Below are positions 51,045 to 60,599 of a DNA stretch of 64,000 bases, in pieces (position 1 is the stretch's first letter; each line of letters starts with the position of its first letter). The stretch comes from Arthrobacter sp. GMC3 (GTDB lineage: Bacteria; Actinomycetota; Actinomycetes; Actinomycetales; Micrococcaceae): the NCBI RefSeq assembly GCF_002929305.1, contig NZ_PJIO01000003.1:186001-250000 (forward strand), in the 5' to 3' direction. Under the pieces are notes generated by a model. That model ran no database searches, had not been told where the DNA came from, and was given only the letters and a program-made list of their open reading frames with translations. Both the position numbers and the translations under genes were made by a program.

Positions 51045-52361
51045 ATGATTCAACGCAGCCGCACCTGGCAATCCATTCTCACTACGTCCGCCTCACTTGC
51101 AATCGCCGCTGTCGCCCTGACAGCATGTGGCGCCAGTACGCCGCAGACCAAGGCAGCAAGCCCCGCGGCGGCGTTTGAAGGCAAGGGACCCATCAACTAT
51201 GTTTCTTCCCGCGATGCCTCCGGCGCTGCCCAAAAGAGCATAGATGAATGGAACGCCTCCCATCCGGATGAGAAAGTCAGCGTTGTGGAGCTGCCGGACT
51301 CCGCTGACCAGCAACGTCAACAATTGGTTCAAAACGCACAAATCAAGGCCGACACCTTCGGCGTCGTCAACCTCGATGTGGTGTGGACGTCCGAGTTCGC
51401 CGCCAACAAGTGGATCATGCCCCTGCCAAAGGACGCCCTGCCCGTTGGGAGCATGATTGACGCAACGGTGAATGCCGCCACCTACCGCGACACACTTTAC
51501 GCCGCGCCTTACTACACCGATGGTGCCCTGTTCTACTACCGGAGCGATCTTTTGGAGGCCGCGGGGATCGCGGCGCCGCCAAAAACGTGGGACGAGATGA
51601 AAACTGCTTGCAAGGCCGTACTGGCCCTGCCCCAAGCTGCAGGCATGTCCTGCTACACGGGCCAGTTTGATAAGAACGAAGGGCTGACCGTCAACTTCAC
51701 CGAAGCCGTGGCATCCGCAGGCGGCACCCTGGTTGACTCCGAGGGGAAGCCCACGGTGGACACCGCGGCGGCAAAACAAGGACTTTCCGCATTGGTTGAC
51801 GGTTTCAAGGACGGCCTGTTCCCCAGTGACGCCATCACCTACCAAGAGGAGCAGGGACGGCGCGCGTTCCAGGAGGGCAAAGTTCTCTTCCTGCGCAACT
51901 GGCCCTTCGTCTACGCATCCCTGAGCGCCACCGACGGTTCAAGTTCGGTCGCCAATAAATTCAACGTCACCTCCATCCCCGGCATTTCCGGGCCCGGCGT
52001 ATCTACCTTGGGCGGGCGCAATCTGGCCATCTCACCCTTCACCCAAAACAAGGCCACAGCCCTGGAATTCATCAAATTCTTCACCAGTGAGGACCAGGCC
52101 GAGAAGCGCCTTGCCTTGAGCTCCCGCGCCCCGGTGTACGCCTCGCTCTACACGAACCCGGCCGTCGTAGCCAAGCGCCCCTTCTTCCCGACCCTCCTGG
52201 TCTCCCTGGACAACGCCCAGCCCCGCCCCAAGGTGGTCCAGTACGGCGCCACGACCAAGGCCATTCAGGAAGAAGCGTATGCAGCCATTTCAGGAAAGAA
52301 GGACACGAACACTGCCCTGGCCGACATGCAGGCCAAGCTTGCGGCGCTTTCCTCCAAGTAA
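51045..52361 (+). CDS. Alpha-glucoside-type sugar-binding lipoprotein
   Basis: 438 residues. The signal peptide ends in lipobox ALTACG (Cys28). INYVSSRDASGAAQKSIDEW opens the solute-binding fold; YAAPYYTDGALFYYRSDLLE is the cleft loop and REAFQ-like GRRAFQEGKVLFLRNWPFVY the second-lobe motif, similar to trehalose/maltose-binding proteins. AAGGAG precedes ATG 51045. With the GH13 gene in the operon, maltose, trehalose or another alpha-glucoside is the likely ligand. Confidence 0.9.
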   Translation: MIQRSRTWQSILTTSASLAIAAVALTACGASTPQTKAASPAAAFEGKGPINYVSSRDASGAAQKSIDEWNASHPDEKVSVVELPDSADQQRQQLVQNAQIKADTFGVVNLDVVWTSEFAANKWIMPLPKDALPVGSMIDATVNAATYRDTLYAAPYYTDGALFYYRSDLLEAAGIAAPPKTWDEMKTACKAVLALPQAAGMSCYTGQFDKNEGLTVNFTEAVASAGGTLVDSEGKPTVDTAAAKQGLSALVDGFKDGLFPSDAITYQEEQGRRAFQEGKVLFLRNWPFVYASLSATDGSSSVANKFNVTSIPGISGPGVSTLGGRNLAISPFTQNKATALEFIKFFTSEDQAEKRLALSSRAPVYASLYTNPAVVAKRPFFPTLLVSLDNAQPRPKVVQYGATTKAIQEEAYAAISGKKDTNTALADMQAKLAALSSK

Positions 52362-52370
52362 CTAAGCGGG

Positions 52371-52401
52371 GCGGCCCGGTGGGAGATGTCCACCGGGCCG
52401 C
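52371..52401 (+). terminator. Intercistronic hairpin after binding-protein gene
   Basis: 12-bp perfect arms GCGGCCCGGTGG and CCACCGGGCCGC with a 7-nt loop. Same place and type as the hairpin in the other sugar operon (24742-24772); it probably sets the binding protein to permease ratio. Confidence 0.65.
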
Positions 52402-52427
52402 CGCACCGATCGGATAGGTATCCACGC

Positions 52428-53474
52428 ATGACCTCCACGACAACCTCCCACCCCGGGAGCGTTTTAGAATCACAGGCCCCGGGCCCCCTTAAACCTCCTG
52501 GCCAACGTCGGGCCAAAGACCGACGGCTGGGTCAGGGCCAGTTGGGCGAGGGCCGCATGGCGGCCTTATTACTGTCCCCCACCGCCGTCGTTTTGGCCCT
52601 GGTCATTGCTTATCCGCTGATCTCTGCCATCCACCAATCCCTTTACGCCGATCAGACCGGCATCGACGCCGACGGTTTTGTCACGGAGGGGGAGACATTT
52701 GTAGGCCTAGGTAACTACCTGAACTTGCTGACTGGCGACGCCGGCGACCGGTTCCTGAACGCTTTCGCTAACACCACCTTCTTCACCCTCACGACAGTTT
52801 CACTGGAGACGATCCTGGGTCTCATACTGGCCCTAGCCATGAACCGGGCTTTTCGTGGACGATCGTTCCTTCGCGCAAGTATCTTGATCCCCTGGGCAGT
52901 CCCCACCGCCGTCTCGGGCCTGTTGTGGCGCTGGATCTTCCAGTCTGACGGTATTGCCAATAACCTTTTGGGCAGTGAAATTCTGTGGACGGCCGAAGGC
53001 GCGGCTTCCAAGATTGCGGTGATTGTTGCCGAAGTATGGAAGACCGCCCCGTTCATCGGCCTGCTGGTCCTGGCCGGGATGCAGGTCATCCCCGAGGAAG
53101 TATACGAAGCAGCCAAGATCGACGGTGCCGGCTGGTGGCGTCAGTTGGGCTCCATCACACTCCCCCTGGTCAAGCCCACCCTCTTGGTCGCCGTGCTATT
53201 CCGCCTCCTTGACGCCCTGCGAATGTTTGACCTTCCATTCGTGCTCATCGGACCCGGCAAGGACTCAGTGGAAACCCTCTCCATGTTGGCCTGGGATGAG
53301 TCGAACCAACTGCGCTATGGCTCCGCGTCCGCGTTCGCCGTCATCCTTTTCCTCTACGTTGCTGTCGTCGCTGTGGTCTTCGTCAAAGTGCTCGGCGCGG
53401 ACGTCACAGGGACAAAAGAGCTGCGACTTGCACGCAAGAAGACCCGTTCACAGAAGGCTGGACCCGCATCATGA
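52428..53474 (+). CDS. Sugar ABC transporter permease (MalF type)
   Basis: 348 residues from ATG 52428. Six to seven membrane segments after a ~50-residue hydrophilic N-terminus. The EAA loop reads EVYEAAKIDGAGWWRQLGSI; RLLDALRMFDLPFVL follows. Works with the next permease; the operon has no ATPase gene. Confidence 0.9.
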   Translation: MTSTTTSHPGSVLESQAPGPLKPPGQRRAKDRRLGQGQLGEGRMAALLLSPTAVVLALVIAYPLISAIHQSLYADQTGIDADGFVTEGETFVGLGNYLNLLTGDAGDRFLNAFANTTFFTLTTVSLETILGLILALAMNRAFRGRSFLRASILIPWAVPTAVSGLLWRWIFQSDGIANNLLGSEILWTAEGAASKIAVIVAEVWKTAPFIGLLVLAGMQVIPEEVYEAAKIDGAGWWRQLGSITLPLVKPTLLVAVLFRLLDALRMFDLPFVLIGPGKDSVETLSMLAWDESNQLRYGSASAFAVILFLYVAVVAVVFVKVLGADVTGTKELRLARKKTRSQKAGPAS

Positions 53475-54361
53475 CCATCACCGAACTCCGGTCCCTCTCC
53501 CAGACGCAAAGCAACAAAGCAGTCCTTGCCCCCAAGAAGCCGCGGTGGGGCTCCTACACCGTCTACGCGGGACTGGCAGCAATCTTGATCTATTGCCTGG
53601 CACCCTTCTACTGGATGATTGTCTCCAGCCTCCGGCGCACAGCAGACATCTTCGATAACTCCTTGCTGCCTGCGCCCTTCTCGCTGGAGAACTATGTCAA
53701 GGTCTTCGACGGATCAACGATGTTTGGCCAGGCCCTCCTGAACAGTTTGATCGTGGCAGGTGTGACCACCGCGGCGGCCCTGGTTCTGGGCATTTTCGCC
53801 GCCTACGCCATCTCCCGGCTCAACTTCAGGTTCAAGTCAGTCATTCTCGGGGTCATCATTGCCACCTCAATGTTTCCCGGGATTTCCGTGGTGGTGCCGT
53901 TGCTGAAGTTCTTCACGAACATTGGCTGGATCAACACTTACCAGGCAATGATTGTGCCAAATCTTTCCTTCGCTATCCCGCTGGCCGTCTGGAATCTCAC
54001 CACCTTCATGAAGTCCCTGCCCTTCGATCTGGAAGAAGCGGCCATGATCGATGGCTGCACCAAATGGCAGGCGTTTCGCAAGGTCCTGCTCCCGCTGGCA
54101 GCGCCGGGGATCTTTACGACCGCAATTCTTACCTTCATCCACAGTTGGAACGAGTTCATCATTGCACTCTCCATGGTCAACGATCCTAGGATCCAGACCG
54201 CAACCGTTGCCATCTCAAAGTTCACTGGCGCAACAGAGTTCCAGGCCCCCTTTGGTGAACAAATGGCTGCCGGTGTAATTGTGACCATTCCGCTGGTGAT
54301 CATGGTGCTGGTCTTCCAGCGACGAATTGTGGAAGGTCTGACATCGGGGGCTGGCAAATGA
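53471..54361 (+). CDS. Sugar ABC transporter permease (MalG type)
   Basis: 296 residues, six membrane segments. The EAA loop is LEEAAMIDGCTKWQAFRKVL and the C-terminus QRRIVEGLTSGAGK is the standard MalG end. The start overlaps the previous stop by 4 nt, and its own stop overlaps the glucosidase start. Confidence 0.9.
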   Translation: MTITELRSLSQTQSNKAVLAPKKPRWGSYTVYAGLAAILIYCLAPFYWMIVSSLRRTADIFDNSLLPAPFSLENYVKVFDGSTMFGQALLNSLIVAGVTTAAALVLGIFAAYAISRLNFRFKSVILGVIIATSMFPGISVVVPLLKFFTNIGWINTYQAMIVPNLSFAIPLAVWNLTTFMKSLPFDLEEAAMIDGCTKWQAFRKVLLPLAAPGIFTTAILTFIHSWNEFIIALSMVNDPRIQTATVAISKFTGATEFQAPFGEQMAAGVIVTIPLVIMVLVFQRRIVEGLTSGAGK

Positions 54362-55950
54362 CCGCCACCATGACGGATACCTGGTGGGATTCAGCTGTCA
54401 TCTACCAGGTGTATCCACGTTCCTTCGCGGACGGGAACGGCGATGGAATTGGTGATTTGACTGGCCTAATGGAGCGGTTGCCCTATATTGCATCGCTGGG
54501 TGTTGATGCGATCTGGATGACTCCGTTCCAACCCTCACCACAGGTTGACCAGGGCTACGATGTCAGCGATTACTGCGGCGTCGACCCACTTTTTGGCAGC
54601 ATGGAGGAGTTTGACCAGCTACTTCAGAGCGCCCACCTTCTCGGTTTGCGCGTGCTCCTGGATGTAGTTCCCAACCACTGCTCCAGCGCCCATCCCCTCT
54701 TCCGCCAGGCGTTAGCGGCAGGGCCCGGCTCACCCGAACGGGACATGTTTCATTTCGCCCCTGGCAGCCACGACGGGCTGCCGCCGAACAACTGGCAGAG
54801 CGTGTTCGGTGGTGGCGCATGGAGCCGTGCATCTCCAGAATCCGTGGACGATAAGGACTGGTACCTGCACTTGTTTTCGTCCGCCCAGCCGGATTGGAAC
54901 TGGCGGAATCCTGCGGTGGGCGACTACTTTGAGTCTGTTCTGCGGTTTTGGTTCGACAAGGGGGTGGATGGTTTGCGGATCGACGTCGCCCATGCCCTTT
55001 TCAAGGCTCCTGGCCTCCCAGATGCCCCGTCTGTCACCGCCGTGGTTGACGGGCTTCGATCGAACCCCTTGGTCTCGGACCAGGAGGACGTCCACGAGGT
55101 GTACAGGAGGTGGCGACGGCTTGCCCAGGAATACACACCGCACCGACTGTTGGTGGGTGAGGTCAATCTTGATCCGGCCCGCGCAGCACGTTACACCCGT
55201 GCCGATGAAATGCATCAAGCGTTTCCCTATGCGTTCATTGGGCTTGGGTGGGACGCGGATGCCTGGGCCGGTGTGGGCAGCGAGTTGGAAGATGCCCGCC
55301 AAACCCATGGGGCACCTCCCACCTGGGCGCTGGAAAATCATGACCTTGTCCGTTCAGCCACCCGATACGGCGGTGGTGCCACGGGCAGCGAACGGGCGCG
55401 CGCGGCATTGCTGACCATCCTGGGGCTGCCCGGTGCCGCCTACATCTACCAAGGACAGGAACTTGGTCTGCCGGAGGTACACGTTCCCGTAGCGGAACGG
55501 GTAGATCCGATGTGGAGCCGGGGCGGGGTATGCCGTGACGGGGCACGGATCCCGCTCCCCTGGACTCAGGAAAGCCACCGAAGCCACGGGTTCTCGCAGG
55601 GACAGCTGCCAGATTCCCCTTGGTTGCCCGTCCCTGAGGGCTGGGGCAATTACGCAATCGAACGCCAACACCACGATCCCGACTCGTCCTTGCAGCTACT
55701 GCGCAGAGCTGTTGAACTGCGCAGACACCTCACCGGGCGCGGCATTTTTGGCAAGCACGACGACGTCTCCTGGACTGTGCAGGCAGGTGGACTCCTGCTG
55801 TGTCAGCGACAGGAGAACATCTGCATTGCCATGGCCATGGGAACCGGGCGTGTGCGCTTGCCCGCCGGGGAGGTTCTCATCAGCGCCAGGCCCCTTCAGG
55901 CGGCCGGTTGGCTGGAACCGGGAAACAGCGCCTGGATCGTGCAGAACTAA
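54358..55950 (+). CDS. GH13 alpha-glucosidase
   Basis: 530 residues. The (beta/alpha)8 start is WWDSAVIYQVYPRSFADGNG. Catalytic residues are the nucleophile Asp209 (GLRIDVAH), the acid/base Glu268 (LVGEVN) and Asp329 (ALENHD). The signature sequences match the oligo-1,6-glucosidase/alpha-glucosidase subfamilies. No signal peptide is present, so it hydrolyses imported alpha-glucosides in the cytosol, coupled to the transporter genes by ATGA overlaps. The bond preference (1,4, 1,6 or trehalose) is not set by sequence reading alone. Confidence 0.9.
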   Translation: MTATMTDTWWDSAVIYQVYPRSFADGNGDGIGDLTGLMERLPYIASLGVDAIWMTPFQPSPQVDQGYDVSDYCGVDPLFGSMEEFDQLLQSAHLLGLRVLLDVVPNHCSSAHPLFRQALAAGPGSPERDMFHFAPGSHDGLPPNNWQSVFGGGAWSRASPESVDDKDWYLHLFSSAQPDWNWRNPAVGDYFESVLRFWFDKGVDGLRIDVAHALFKAPGLPDAPSVTAVVDGLRSNPLVSDQEDVHEVYRRWRRLAQEYTPHRLLVGEVNLDPARAARYTRADEMHQAFPYAFIGLGWDADAWAGVGSELEDARQTHGAPPTWALENHDLVRSATRYGGGATGSERARAALLTILGLPGAAYIYQGQELGLPEVHVPVAERVDPMWSRGGVCRDGARIPLPWTQESHRSHGFSQGQLPDSPWLPVPEGWGNYAIERQHHDPDSSLQLLRRAVELRRHLTGRGIFGKHDDVSWTVQAGGLLLCQRQENICIAMAMGTGRVRLPAGEVLISARPLQAAGWLEPGNSAWIVQN

Positions 55951-55962
55951 ATCACCTAGCCA

Positions 55963-55991
55963 CCTCTGGGCTGGTCCTTAAATCCCAGAGG
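55963..55991. terminator. Terminator hairpin between convergent operons
   Basis: 8-bp arms CCTCTGGG and CCCAGAGG around a 13-nt loop, 12 nt after the glucosidase stop. Confidence 0.6.
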
Positions 55992-56108
55992 CGCAGTTGC
56001 GCCGATTCGCCATCTGCCCGATCGACACCGGCGACAGGTCCGTCCCCCCAAGCCTGTCGCCGGTTTCCAATCCCTTGATCGCATTGAACATTCGTGACGA
56101 TCGTGGAG

Positions 56109-56867
56109 TCAGGATGCCCCGTCAAGATTCCGCAGGGACGCCAAAAGGGGCTCAAGGATGGCTGTCACAATCTCGGCGGAGCGTTCGGCGGCGTCGTCGA
56201 CGTGCGTGAGGAAGTCAGTCTCCGAGGCCGGACCACAGAGATCGGAGATACCACGAACGGCAACAAACGCGGTGTTGTGCACGTAGCAGGTTTGCGCGAT
56301 CGCCGACGATTCCATGTCCGTGGCCAAAACGCCTGCGAACTGTTCGGTGATGCGCTCGGCCCGGTCCTTGCCAACGAACGCGTAGCTGGAAACGATCAGG
56401 CCCTGATGGACGGTTTGCCCGACACGATGCTCCGGAGCCCCAACGTGACTTGCCTGCACCAGGGAGGACGGCACCGGGTAGCTCGCCGGCATTCCAGGGA
56501 CCTGCCCAAGTTCATACCCGAAGGCGCGTGCATCGGCGTCAATGTTGATGTGGTTTGTTCCAATCACCACATCCCCCACCTTGACGGCGGCTCCCAATCC
56601 CCCGGCCGTGCCAGCGCTAATCACCAGTGGCGGAAGCTCCCGCTCCGCACCACTTTTTGCCATCAGGATGGACGACGTCGCCGCGCCTGCGGCATTGACC
56701 AGGCCGATCCCGCCTTGGACGAGCAACACGGAGAGGTCGTTGATGACACCGGTGCGGTGCGTCGCATTGCCCACACGGACCGGTTTGCCAACATGGCTTG
56801 CCCGCTCAATGAACGGTGCGAGCTCTTCCTCCATGGCGGCAATGACGATGACGTCGATCGGGCTCAC
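56109..56867 (-). CDS. mtnN: Methylthioadenosine/S-adenosylhomocysteine nucleosidase
   Basis: 252 residues from GTG 56867. [14 protein letters not shown] gives the Glu that activates water, SAGTAGGL the phosphate/purine pocket, [11 protein letters not shown] the ribose-binding Met-Glu, and GISDLCGPA the general-acid Asp. It cleaves SAH to S-ribosylhomocysteine plus adenine, the substrate for LuxS encoded just upstream; the GTG overlaps the luxS stop (GTGA). It is somewhat longer than E. coli MtnN (232). Confidence 0.88.
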   Translation of the reverse strand: MSPIDVIVIAAMEEELAPFIERASHVGKPVRVGNATHRTGVINDLSVLLVQGGIGLVNAAGAATSSILMAKSGAERELPPLVISAGTAGGLGAAVKVGDVVIGTNHINIDADARAFGYELGQVPGMPASYPVPSSLVQASHVGAPEHRVGQTVHQGLIVSSYAFVGKDRAERITEQFAGVLATDMESSAIAQTCYVHNTAFVAVRGISDLCGPASETDFLTHVDDAAERSAEIVTAILEPLLASLRNLDGAS

Positions 56868-57331
56868 GCGAAAACCTGCTCCCAGACGGTACGCTGGGCA
56901 AGGAAGTCCCGCGCAGCAACCTGGGCGGCTTCCAGGCTATGGTTCTCACCCCAACCGCATTGCACCTCATTGGCGGCAGGAACCTCGGTGGCGTTCAAGA
57001 TGTCGGTCAGAGAGGACTCAATAAGCTCCAGCACCACGGCGAGGTCCGGATCACCGGCAAGGATGAGGTAGAAACCGGTCTGGCATCCCATCGGGGAGAA
57101 GTCGATGACAGCGTGGGAATGGTTGCGCGAGTACTCGGCGAACAGGTGCTCCAGAGAATGGACAGCCTTCATCTCAAGGTGCCCTACATTGGGCTGAGTA
57201 AATCGCACGTCATATTTGGTGATGACGTCACCGTGCGGGAGTGTTTTGCGGTCGGCAACACGCACGTAGGGTGCCGAGACGAGCCGGTGGTCAAGGTTGA
57301 AAGACTCAACGTTCATGCGCGAAGGTGTCAT
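56864..57331 (-). CDS. luxS: S-ribosylhomocysteine lyase (AI-2 synthase)
   Basis: 155 residues from ATG 57331. Metal ligands His58 and His62 sit in HSLEH with Glu61, Cys125 in [11 protein letters not shown] is the third ligand, and Cys83 in MGCQTGFYL is the catalytic base. The reaction yields homocysteine and DPD, the AI-2 precursor. With mtnN it closes the activated methyl cycle, replacing SAH hydrolase or working beside it. Confidence 0.94.
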   Translation of the reverse strand: MTPSRMNVESFNLDHRLVSAPYVRVADRKTLPHGDVITKYDVRFTQPNVGHLEMKAVHSLEHLFAEYSRNHSHAVIDFSPMGCQTGFYLILAGDPDLAVVLELIESSLTDILNATEVPAANEVQCGWGENHSLEAAQVAARDFLAQRTVWEQVFA

Positions 57332-57450
57332 GGTTCTTGCTTTCTGGCGGCGGGGGGCGAACCGGGCCATCTCGGCGCCGGCGCTTGCATTTTTAATCCT
57401 AGCGCCGGGCTGGCCAGGCCAAGCTGTGAACGTAACAAAGTTGAGGTCCG

Positions 57451-59211
57451 CTACGGGTGCACCGCGGCCGGGCCCGCCGACGAGTTGGCCAAAGACAGGC
57501 TCAGAAGGGAGGCGGAGTTAAAGTCAACCAGTCCAACCCTTATGGCCGACACCTTGTATTCCCCGGCTGGCGCCGTGACGTCGGAGGGCTTCGCACCGCC
57601 ACTCCATGGTTTATCCGGCTGAACGTTGATCCGGATGGAGACCAAAGAACGGAAAGTTCTCACAATTGGTGACACCGCTGTCACCACTGGTGTCACCAGC
57701 GCTGCAAGACTGACTCCAAGGGCTGGAACCAAGGCGTTGGCACCAAAGACTGTCGCTTTGAGAACATTTCCTACCACCCCGAGGGTGCCACCCAGCAAGG
57801 CAGTTGTCAGATTGTTAACCAAGGGAGCATCAAGTGCCCCCAAGAGCTTAACCGAGACTTTCGGAACTGGGGCTGTGCCGTCCAGGAATTGGCCAAGGGT
57901 GGCTGGCCCCGCCTCGACATCTATGGAGGCAATCGGCACCACCAGGAGCTTGACCGTACTCTTCGAGGTGAAATGGAGCTTCACCGAGCGGACGGCCAGC
58001 AGGAGGGCATCCATGACCTTGCCTTTCCACTCATCAAGCAACGCTGTGAGCTTTGAAATGAGCGTATTGACGATGGCGTCATCCAAGATGACCTCATGGT
58101 TGGCGTTCAGATTGTTCAACCCATATTCCCCCCCGACAAGGGAGGAGATGTCGATGCGCACGGTTCCAAGGGAAAAATCGACAGCCAGCACACCTTCTGA
58201 ATCGGCGATCGGTTTTTTCAACAGCGCCTGAATGCCACTCACATCCAGTTTTTCAATAATGGCCTCTGTGCTAAACGATCCAAGCGACAACGGACTAAGC
58301 GCAGTCGAGAGCAATTTGACCACGGGGCTGAGCAGCGTGAACAAGCCGCCGGAAATTCCTGTGGACACATCCCCAGTCGTTCCACCCAGAGCCGTGAGCG
58401 TTCCCGGGACTGCACCAACCAAGTTGGCTGCTCCCGTGGAAAGGGCCCCCACGGCAGGCACCGTGGCTGTAAGATCGACCCCGGCGATCCCATACTCACG
58501 GGTGACGTTTGGAGCAGCCGACACCTGTGGCCAGCCGTTGACCATCTGGCATGCGTCAACTTCTGCCGAGGAAGCTACGGCGCCCACATTCAGGGAGAGG
58601 CCTGCAAGGGCCGCAGGCACCAGCTTCTCCAGATTGATGACGGCCGCATCGGGACCCTCGACCTTACCGTTCGCCGTGCCTGCAACATCCACCGCACCGG
58701 ACTGGTCGGAAACCAGTCCGGATGCCCCGTGTGCCTTGCCGTTTGGCTGTGCCTGAGACCATTGGGTGTACGCGCCAATTCCGCCGACTGGCAAGCCAAG
58801 TCCGAGTGCTGGGGCAATGATCGTGGAGTTGAGTATGCCTACGGGAAGTTTTGCAATGTAGGTGGTGGCATCCACTTTGGTCACAGTGTTGTCATTTGGC
58901 GTCGGCACAGTGGTGGTGCCGTCGTTGGCAGCCTTGACTCCGTTCACGCCTACAAGGGAGTCGAGGGCAATGTTGGCTACAGTTCCCGTGAGTTGCCTCC
59001 CCCACGCCTGGTTCATGAACATCGTATTCGTGGTGCAATCGCCCGGGTTGGAAACACCCACAGCGCCATGGGCCCATTCGTTGTCGGTCCAGGCGGCGTG
59101 AGTGATGGTCGTGGAAATTACGACGGCGAACACTGCCACGCTTGCCACCACCAGGAGACGCCGCGGCTGGCCCAACCAGCGGCGGACGCGCTTGGCGTGG
59201 CTTGAGCTCAT
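57451..59211 (-). CDS. Exported choice-of-anchor G-like protein with SipW-type signal
   Basis: 586 residues. The N-terminal signal ([20 protein letters not shown]) is followed by HAAWTDNEW, the processing-site pattern of SipW-dependent substrates; the sister protein at 60600 shares AAWTDNEW. The mature part is a long Leu/Val/Gly-rich, beta-repeat-like chain ([40 protein letters not shown]) resembling choice-of-anchor G proteins. No LPXTG motif or terminal TM was found. Its ATG overlaps the stop of the LSTTG protein. A surface or matrix role is likely. Confidence 0.75.
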   Translation of the reverse strand: MSSSHAKRVRRWLGQPRRLLVVASVAVFAVVISTTITHAAWTDNEWAHGAVGVSNPGDCTTNTMFMNQAWGRQLTGTVANIALDSLVGVNGVKAANDGTTTVPTPNDNTVTKVDATTYIAKLPVGILNSTIIAPALGLGLPVGGIGAYTQWSQAQPNGKAHGASGLVSDQSGAVDVAGTANGKVEGPDAAVINLEKLVPAALAGLSLNVGAVASSAEVDACQMVNGWPQVSAAPNVTREYGIAGVDLTATVPAVGALSTGAANLVGAVPGTLTALGGTTGDVSTGISGGLFTLLSPVVKLLSTALSPLSLGSFSTEAIIEKLDVSGIQALLKKPIADSEGVLAVDFSLGTVRIDISSLVGGEYGLNNLNANHEVILDDAIVNTLISKLTALLDEWKGKVMDALLLAVRSVKLHFTSKSTVKLLVVPIASIDVEAGPATLGQFLDGTAPVPKVSVKLLGALDAPLVNNLTTALLGGTLGVVGNVLKATVFGANALVPALGVSLAALVTPVVTAVSPIVRTFRSLVSIRINVQPDKPWSGGAKPSDVTAPAGEYKVSAIRVGLVDFNSASLLSLSLANSSAGPAAVHP

Positions 59212-59951
59212 GGCATGCCGCCCTTCCGTCGTCGAGCGATCACTACTACGCCGCCGGAAGTCAGCAGGCCCCCCGCCAGCCAGAGGAAAGGTATGGTTTG
59301 CGCCCCCGTAGTGGACAACACGTCCCCCCCGTGAATCTCCGGGTCATCACCAGAGGCGAAAATTCCTACGCCTAGATGAAGGTACGGATCACTTGACTGT
59401 GCACCCGCATCCAAAGGGCGGCGGAGGGTGGCGCGCAAATACCATGAAGTGCCCGTTGTGAGCTCATCCAACGGTAAGCTGACGCCTTGCTTCAACGCAG
59501 ACAGTGCCTGCAAAGGTACTACTGGATAATCGCCCAACGGACAGCTCAGCGCCTGCCCCGCCCCGCTTGTGCCCGCCCACAGCGTGGGGCATTTATCGAT
59601 CTCGAGTTGATACCCGCCGTCATGTGAGAGGCTTCCCGTTGCCGTCAACTGGAGCGTTGACTCTCCGGATCGGGCCCCTTCAAGGGTCACTCCTATTTGC
59701 CAGCTAAAACTTTGTCCCGCCTCCAACAACGGAAAAACCAGCGGATACACCGAGGATGAAAGGGAGATCATGCCCGGAGACCCTGTTTCGGGGACCGGCA
59801 CCAGGTCCTCGGCATGGGCAGCGGTGGCCATGCCAAGGTTCGCGTAGCCGCCTGCAAGAAGAGCCAGGGCGAGAGCGGAAACCACTATTCGTTGGAGCCG
59901 CGGCACCGCAGAAATTCGCTTGGAAGAGCCGCTCAAGGTTGATAAGTACAT
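59208..59951 (-). CDS. Cell-wall-anchored surface protein (LSTTG sorting signal)
   Basis: 247 residues. A signal peptide (IVVSALALALLAGGYANLGM ATAAHA) precedes a beta-rich domain with two Cys (DKCPTLW and ALSCPLGDY) that could form a disulfide. The C-terminus is LSTTGAQ at 212-218, a hydrophobic span (IPFLWLAGGLL) and RRRKGG, the order of a sortase signal; the motif is nearer to LAXTG-type class E than to LPXTG. No sortase gene is visible here. The start is about 50 nt downstream of the sipW stop. Confidence 0.75.
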   Translation of the reverse strand: MYLSTLSGSSKRISAVPRLQRIVVSALALALLAGGYANLGMATAAHAEDLVPVPETGSPGMISLSSSVYPLVFPLLEAGQSFSWQIGVTLEGARSGESTLQLTATGSLSHDGGYQLEIDKCPTLWAGTSGAGQALSCPLGDYPVVPLQALSALKQGVSLPLDELTTGTSWYLRATLRRPLDAGAQSSDPYLHLGVGIFASGDDPEIHGGDVLSTTGAQTIPFLWLAGGLLTSGGVVVIARRRKGGMP

Positions 59952-60000
59952 TGCCTGCCTCCTTGGACTAGGGCCTGCTGCACTAATAATTGAAAGCCGA

Positions 60001-60504
60001 TTACGGCTCTTTTCGATGCGCCGGTTCCCTTTTCGGCCAGAACGCCCACATCACCAACGCCGACAGCAGCACGGTTCCCACTCCTAGAAACCAGGGCCCG
60101 CGCATAGCCATGATCCATGCACCAACACCGGGAACTGTGGCCAACACCTTCTTCGCCGACGCCACCCTGTATGGCAAGGGGTCCTGGCTGGCATTCGCAT
60201 CACCCTTTAGGACCAGGTCCGCTACACCGGGCATTCCAGCAACTGGAGAAACCGCAACCACCCGGTGGGTGATCATCACGGCATAGTTTTCAGGAAGGAC
60301 GGCCGCAACATCCCCGGGAACAAGATCGCTTGCAGGAGTTTGCATTACCAAGGAAATTGCCCCAACGGGAAAATTCGGTTCCATGGAGCCTGTACGGAAA
60401 ACCACAAAGGAAACTTTAAAGAATGCTCCTAAAATAAGCGCCACCAGGCATAACACACCAGCGGTAGCGATAATTGTTAAAAGCGCTTCTCTAAGGAAGC
60501 CCAT
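60001..60504 (-). CDS. sipW: Signal peptidase I of the SipW/ER type
   Basis: 167 residues from ATG 60504. One N-terminal TM (LLTIIATAGVLCLVALILGA), the Ser nucleophile in FRTGSMEPNFPVG (Ser40), and His80 in MITHRVVAV where bacterial type I peptidases have Lys. The Ser/His pair and the second, C-terminal TM define the SipW group. It would process the two [12 protein letters not shown] substrates encoded on either side. The start is uncertain: an upstream GTG at 60630 would overlap the previous gene. Confidence 0.82.
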   Translation of the reverse strand: MGFLREALLTIIATAGVLCLVALILGAFFKVSFVVFRTGSMEPNFPVGAISLVMQTPASDLVPGDVAAVLPENYAVMITHRVVAVSPVAGMPGVADLVLKGDANASQDPLPYRVASAKKVLATVPGVGAWIMAMRGPWFLGVGTVLLSALVMWAFWPKREPAHRKEP

Positions 60505-60599
60505 TACGCTTGCGCTTCGTTGAACCAGCTTCCTTTGCCCCGGCGAAGATTCTCGGGACAAAGGACCCCTAGAACGTACTAAACTGCCAGACAATGCGG

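Noticed and set aside
57332..57450. SAH or SAM riboswitch upstream of luxS-mtnN
   Set aside because: The leader is short and shows only GC-rich partial stems; none of the conserved riboswitch cores was found.
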